DNA of 64,000 nt from Pelagomonas calceolata (Eukaryota; Sar; Pelagophyceae; Pelagomonadales; Pelagomonadaceae): the NCBI GenBank assembly GCA_918797485.1, contig CAKKNE010000004.1:3720001-3784000 (forward strand). The letters run 5' to 3'. Numbering within the stretch: position 1 is the stretch's first letter; each line of letters begins with the position of its first letter. The notes beneath the pieces were generated by a model. The model saw only the letters and a list, made by a program, of their open reading frames with translations, ran no database searches and was not told the origin of the DNA. Below are positions 61,379 through 64,000 of this stretch, piece after piece. A program made the position numbers and the translations under genes.

Positions 61379-62423
61379 ATGTCGGCTTGGTCTGGCTCCC
61401 TCCCGCCGCCGGGCGAGGAGCGTTCCGAGTTCATCGAGGACAAGGGCGTGCTGCTGCGCCATGGCTCGTCGCTCGCGCTGATGGCGCTAGTCAGCACCGC
61501 CCTCAATGAGTCAGACGAGTTCGGCGAGGTCGACCCCGAGGACGACTGGAAGAAATGGACCGAGGGAAGGCCCGAACTCAAATTGTACTACGGCGCGCTC
61601 ATCGACCCATCGAGGGACGGCGCGGACGCCGTCGCGTGCATCCTGCGGGCGGTCCTCGACCCGTCCACACCAGGCCGGGCGTCCGGTCGGAATCGCATTA
61701 TTATAGATTATGTGACGACGCGCAAGGCTTTTCGGGGCAAGGGCCTCGCAAGCGCCGCCGTGAGCTTCGTCGAGCAGGCGGCCGCGGCCACGGGCTCGAA
61801 TTGTTACGTGCTCGCGCTCGAAGAGAGCTGCACGTACTGGATGGGCCAAGGCTTCATCCTGGAGCCGTCCAGACGCCTCACCGCCCGCCTGAACGTGTTT
61901 CCGGACACGCACCTGCTCCGGCGCGCGGCGGATCCTCCCGATGAAGGCGAAGCATCAGACGACCAGTTCCTCGAGGCCCGCCGGCAACTGGAAGAAGAAG
62001 GGTCGGATTCGGGCGAGGACGAGGACGAGGACGAGGGCGAGGCGCTCGTGATCGCCCTGTCTTTGCTTGCGTCCCATCCGGACGCCGCCGAGCGCGACGC
62101 GAGCCGCGCGCTCCTACTCAAGGCTGCGACGAACCTGACGAACGACCCGTGGAATCCAGTGTGGAGACCCCCACCACCACGCCATCGAGCAGACGTCGCG
62201 TCGATGGCGTGGAGGTCGACGCGCTGATCCGCACAGGTCCAACCCAAAATACCGGCGCCTCCGCAAGCAGAACGCCATCATCGCCGCCAAGGTCGTCAAA
62301 GTCACTGGCGCCCCGGAGGTCCTCGCGTGCATGGGTTTCGAGGACGCGGGCGACGAGTGGGTCGTCCGCGACGACGACGTGTGGCAGCGCGCCGCTGCCA
62401 CCGCGGCCGCGCTGAAGATGTAG
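61379..62423 (+). CDS. GNAT acetyltransferase fused to PUB-like domain (2 exons)
   Basis: Exon 1 is 61379-62160 and exon 2 is 62237-62423; 322 residues. The start ATG follows an in-frame TTG. Residues ~25-165 form a GNAT domain: RNRIIIDYVTTRKAFRGKGL then ASAAVSFVEQAA contains the acetyl-CoA loop RxxxxGKGLA, and YVLALEESCTYWMGQGFILE is the C-terminal strand pair. An acidic linker (~200-235) follows. The last ~85 residues, completed only after splicing out a 76-bp introner (PWNPV-SNPKYRRLRKQNAII...VTGAPEVLACMGFEDAGDEW), match the PUB/PUG domain that binds p97/VCP. The combination suggests acetylation linked to p97 or ubiquitin processes. Confidence 0.75.
62161..62236 (+). mobile_element. Introner-like element acting as an intron (76 bp)
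   Basis: Donor T|GTGGAG, acceptor CCGCACAG|GT. Core hairpin CCACGCCATCGA...TCGATGGCGTGG. Removal restores the PUB-like domain in frame; unspliced, the protein ends soon after with an element-derived tail. Confidence 0.75.
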
Positions 62424-62456
62424 TCTGTTGTCCTAAGAAATGTTCATGCGCTGTTC

Positions 62457-63465
62457 TTAAGAACTGTTACCATGACAGGCGAGGCGCCGCCCCATGAACG
62501 CCTCGCGCGCCAGCTCGTAGAAGGCCGCGTCGGCCACGTTTGCCGCGACGAACGCGGCCTCGCGCGCGCGGTCGACCTTCGCGGGCGCGCGGCGCCGCGG
62601 GCCGTCGCGGCCGCGGTGGTGCCGCGACAGGCGCAGGAAATGCGACGGCAGCAGACGCTCGAGCTCGGCCGCCGTCGCCGTCGGCCGGTCGCTCAGGCCC
62701 ACCAGCAGGAAGCGCTCCTTCGCCCGCCGCCAGGCGATCTGCGCCGCCTCGGCGCCGCGAACTCCGGCGCACGCATCGCCGCAGAACCACGCGACGTCCG
62801 CGTCGTCGTCGACGTCGAGCACGTTGCGGAAGCACGACGAGGCTTCCGCGGCCAAACAGTCGTCGACCTGATGGAGCACGCGCCGCGGGCGCCCCGCGAC
62901 CTGCTGCGCGTAGCGCTCGTGCGGGTCCCTCGCTATTGCAACGACGAGCGGCGTCCGCCCGAAGCTAAAGTCCGTCGCCGTCGTCGCCAGGACCACCGCG
63001 TACTTGTTCGACTTCAGGAGGCACTTTTGCGTCGCTCGCGCGTCGAGCCAGGCGCAGATCGAGAAGTCGTTCGCGACCGTGAGGGGCTGCATGGCTCGTA
63101 CGAGTCCCTTCGTCGCCGGCGCGGCGTCCGGCGGCGCCGCCAGCACGACGAGCCGGTGCGCGCCCGACTTCACGGGCGGGCAGGCGGACGCCGCACCCGG
63201 TGCGTAGGGCCTCGACGGCACCGCGACGGCCCGCGCCCGGTCGTAGAGTTCGGGCTCGAAGTCGTGCGCGTGGACCACAATACAACCATCCTCCGCGACG
63301 GTCTTGTCCTTCAGCACCGTCGCGCGGCAGTGGCGCACGTTGCGGCCTGTGTGGAAATCAAATTTTACGGCGCGTTCGTCCTGAATCCTCCACGCCATCG
63401 ACGCGACGCCTGCTCGATGGCGTGGTCGTTCTCGTTCCACACAGGTCGCGACAATTATAAGTCAT
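62457..63465 (-). CDS. Sulfotransferase-like protein (2 exons; 5' end uncertain)
   Basis: Exon 2 is 63346-62457; exon 1 ends at 63441 and could begin at the ATG at 63465 or continue upstream in frame (SHGLVAEKLPMTYNCRDL). About 305 residues with the short start. Blocks such as GCIVVHAHDFEPELYDRARA, VVAIARDPHERYAQQVAG and ERFLLVGLSDRPTATAAELE resemble Golgi carbohydrate sulfotransferases (HS2ST/Gal3ST type), where the second block would bind 3'-phosphoadenosine. The N-terminal PAPS loop is not seen, so the gene may be 5' incomplete. Intron 63347-63440 is an introner. Confidence 0.55.
63347..63440 (-). mobile_element. Introner-like element acting as an intron (94 bp)
   Basis: 11-bp terminal inverted repeats CCTGTGTGGAA/TTCCACACAGG with the same core hairpin as the 62.2-kb element (one base different). 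Splice sites GTGGAA and CACAG fit phase 1. Confidence 0.75.
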
Positions 63466-63506
63466 GGGCAATTTCTCCGCGACGAGGCCGTGCGACGCGC
63501 GTTGTG

Positions 63507-63830
63507 GCTGCCTACAACTACGCGGTGTCCCTTAACCATCTAGAGCGATTCGAAGAAGCCAAGGCAGTGCTGCGCAACATGATGCCCGTGGCGCCACGCG
63601 TTCTCGGCGAAAATCATGAACTCATGCTCAGGACGAGGGCGCTTTACGCGGAGGCGCTCTACCTTGACGAGGGCGCCACGCTCGGCGATCTCCGCGAGGC
63701 CGCGACGGCGTTCGAGGACGTCGTACGGATTTCGCGGCGCGTGCTCGGTGGTTCGCATCCGGTCACGACGGAGGTTGAGAACGACCTGCAAAAGGCGCGA
63801 GACGCGCTCTACGCCCGCGGGCTGCCCTGA
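63507..63830 (+). pseudogene. Kinesin-light-chain-type TPR fragment, 5'-truncated
   Basis: About 107 codons read AAYNYAVSLNHLERFEEAKA...RVLGENHELMLRTRALYAEA...VLGGSHPVTTEVENDLQKAR then stop. These are KLC-like TPRs (GxxHxxxxxxxxxYA, GxxHPxT), a family abundant in Aureococcus. The frame has no ATG before MMPVAPRVL, and no upstream exon can be placed because the minus-strand gene occupies that side. It is either a remnant or an exon of a gene with an unrecognised upstream exon. Confidence 0.5.
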
Positions 63831-63953
63831 GAACTCCTAACTACTCAGTATCTTTAAAGAAACACAACATCTTACACGTGAGGGGGATGGACGGCCGAGG
63901 GGAGTCACAACGTCCGCCACGAGATTCGCAGCCGGCTCGCAAGAAAAACTCCA

Positions 63954-64000
63954 CTACTTGCCCGCCGCCTTCTCCCGCGCCTCCCTTAATAGATCCTGCT
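63954..64000 (-). CDS. C-terminus of a gene running off the right edge
   Basis: The last 15 codons, reading QDLLREAREKAAGK then stop, have coding character and follow a ~120-bp gap after the TPR fragment. Too short to identify. Confidence 0.4.
   Translation of the reverse strand, partial: QDLLREAREKAAGK

Noticed and set aside
1-64000. CRISPR array, bacterial operon structure, rRNA genes or viral genes
   Set aside because: None seen: no regularly spaced repeats, no ribosome-binding patterns, and the gene content is eukaryotic with introns.

Overview
The window is nuclear DNA from a compact, GC-rich eukaryote, most likely a pelagophyte alga (Aureococcus/Pelagomonas-like stramenopile). The evidence is a fucoxanthin-chlorophyll-type light-harvesting protein with a heterokont plastid signal (AAFVAP), spliceosomal introns with GT..AG ends, a tRNA gene, repeated copies of an introner-like element (short inverted-repeat sequence acting as an intron), and two genes with in-frame TGA selenocysteine codons plus SECIS-like hairpins. 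Pelagophytes such as Aureococcus are known for introners and very large selenoproteomes. Species identity is inference.

Layout: about 44 genes on both strands, mostly single-exon, with 100-700 bp gaps. 0-8.5 kb: WW/EF-hand protein (partial), pentameric ligand-gated channel, one-TM protein, WW/UIM adaptor, four-zinc-ribbon protein with a tRNA-Arg in its intron, Cys-rich microprotein. 8.6-21.4 kb: CID and PWWP/KH proteins sharing a C-terminal module, rhomboid, HMG-box/histone-fold/PIP protein, LRR/WW protein. 21.8-31.9 kb: VOC protein, unknown coiled-coil protein, ITPase, mitochondrial-type carrier, light-harvesting protein, SelM-type selenoprotein, Cir_N protein, unknown, ALKBH7. 31.9-47.4 kb: signal-peptide membrane protein, TPR protein, glycosyltransferase, CWC24/RNF113, GFA protein, acyltransferase, GYF protein, CSA/ERCC8, TXNDC9. 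47.4-64 kb: unknowns, type II glycosyltransferase, RAD23, YtoQ, small membrane protein, bestrophin-like (DUF4239) protein, CDF metal transporter, DsbA-type selenoprotein, GNAT-PUB protein, sulfotransferase-like protein, TPR remnant.

Functionally there are clusters of RNA processing (CID, KH, CWC24, Cir_N, GYF), ubiquitin/DNA repair (RAD23, CSA, UIM, PUB), and redox/selenium biology (SelM, DsbA), but gene order does not suggest operons. The strongest unexplained signal is a recurring ~24-bp imperfect palindrome (GCTAGTGT...CGCTAGC) found 15 times, only between genes, usually 120-270 bp before a start codon and nearly always pointing at the gene; four copies have a second motif (ACGGTGCTAGGAC) upstream in the same order and orientation. 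Other structural features are a 248-bp near-perfect foldback with palindromic ends (56.1-56.4 kb) and a nested palindrome cluster (54.05 kb). Intron boundaries and starts were deduced by eye from frame continuity and motifs and need transcript support.
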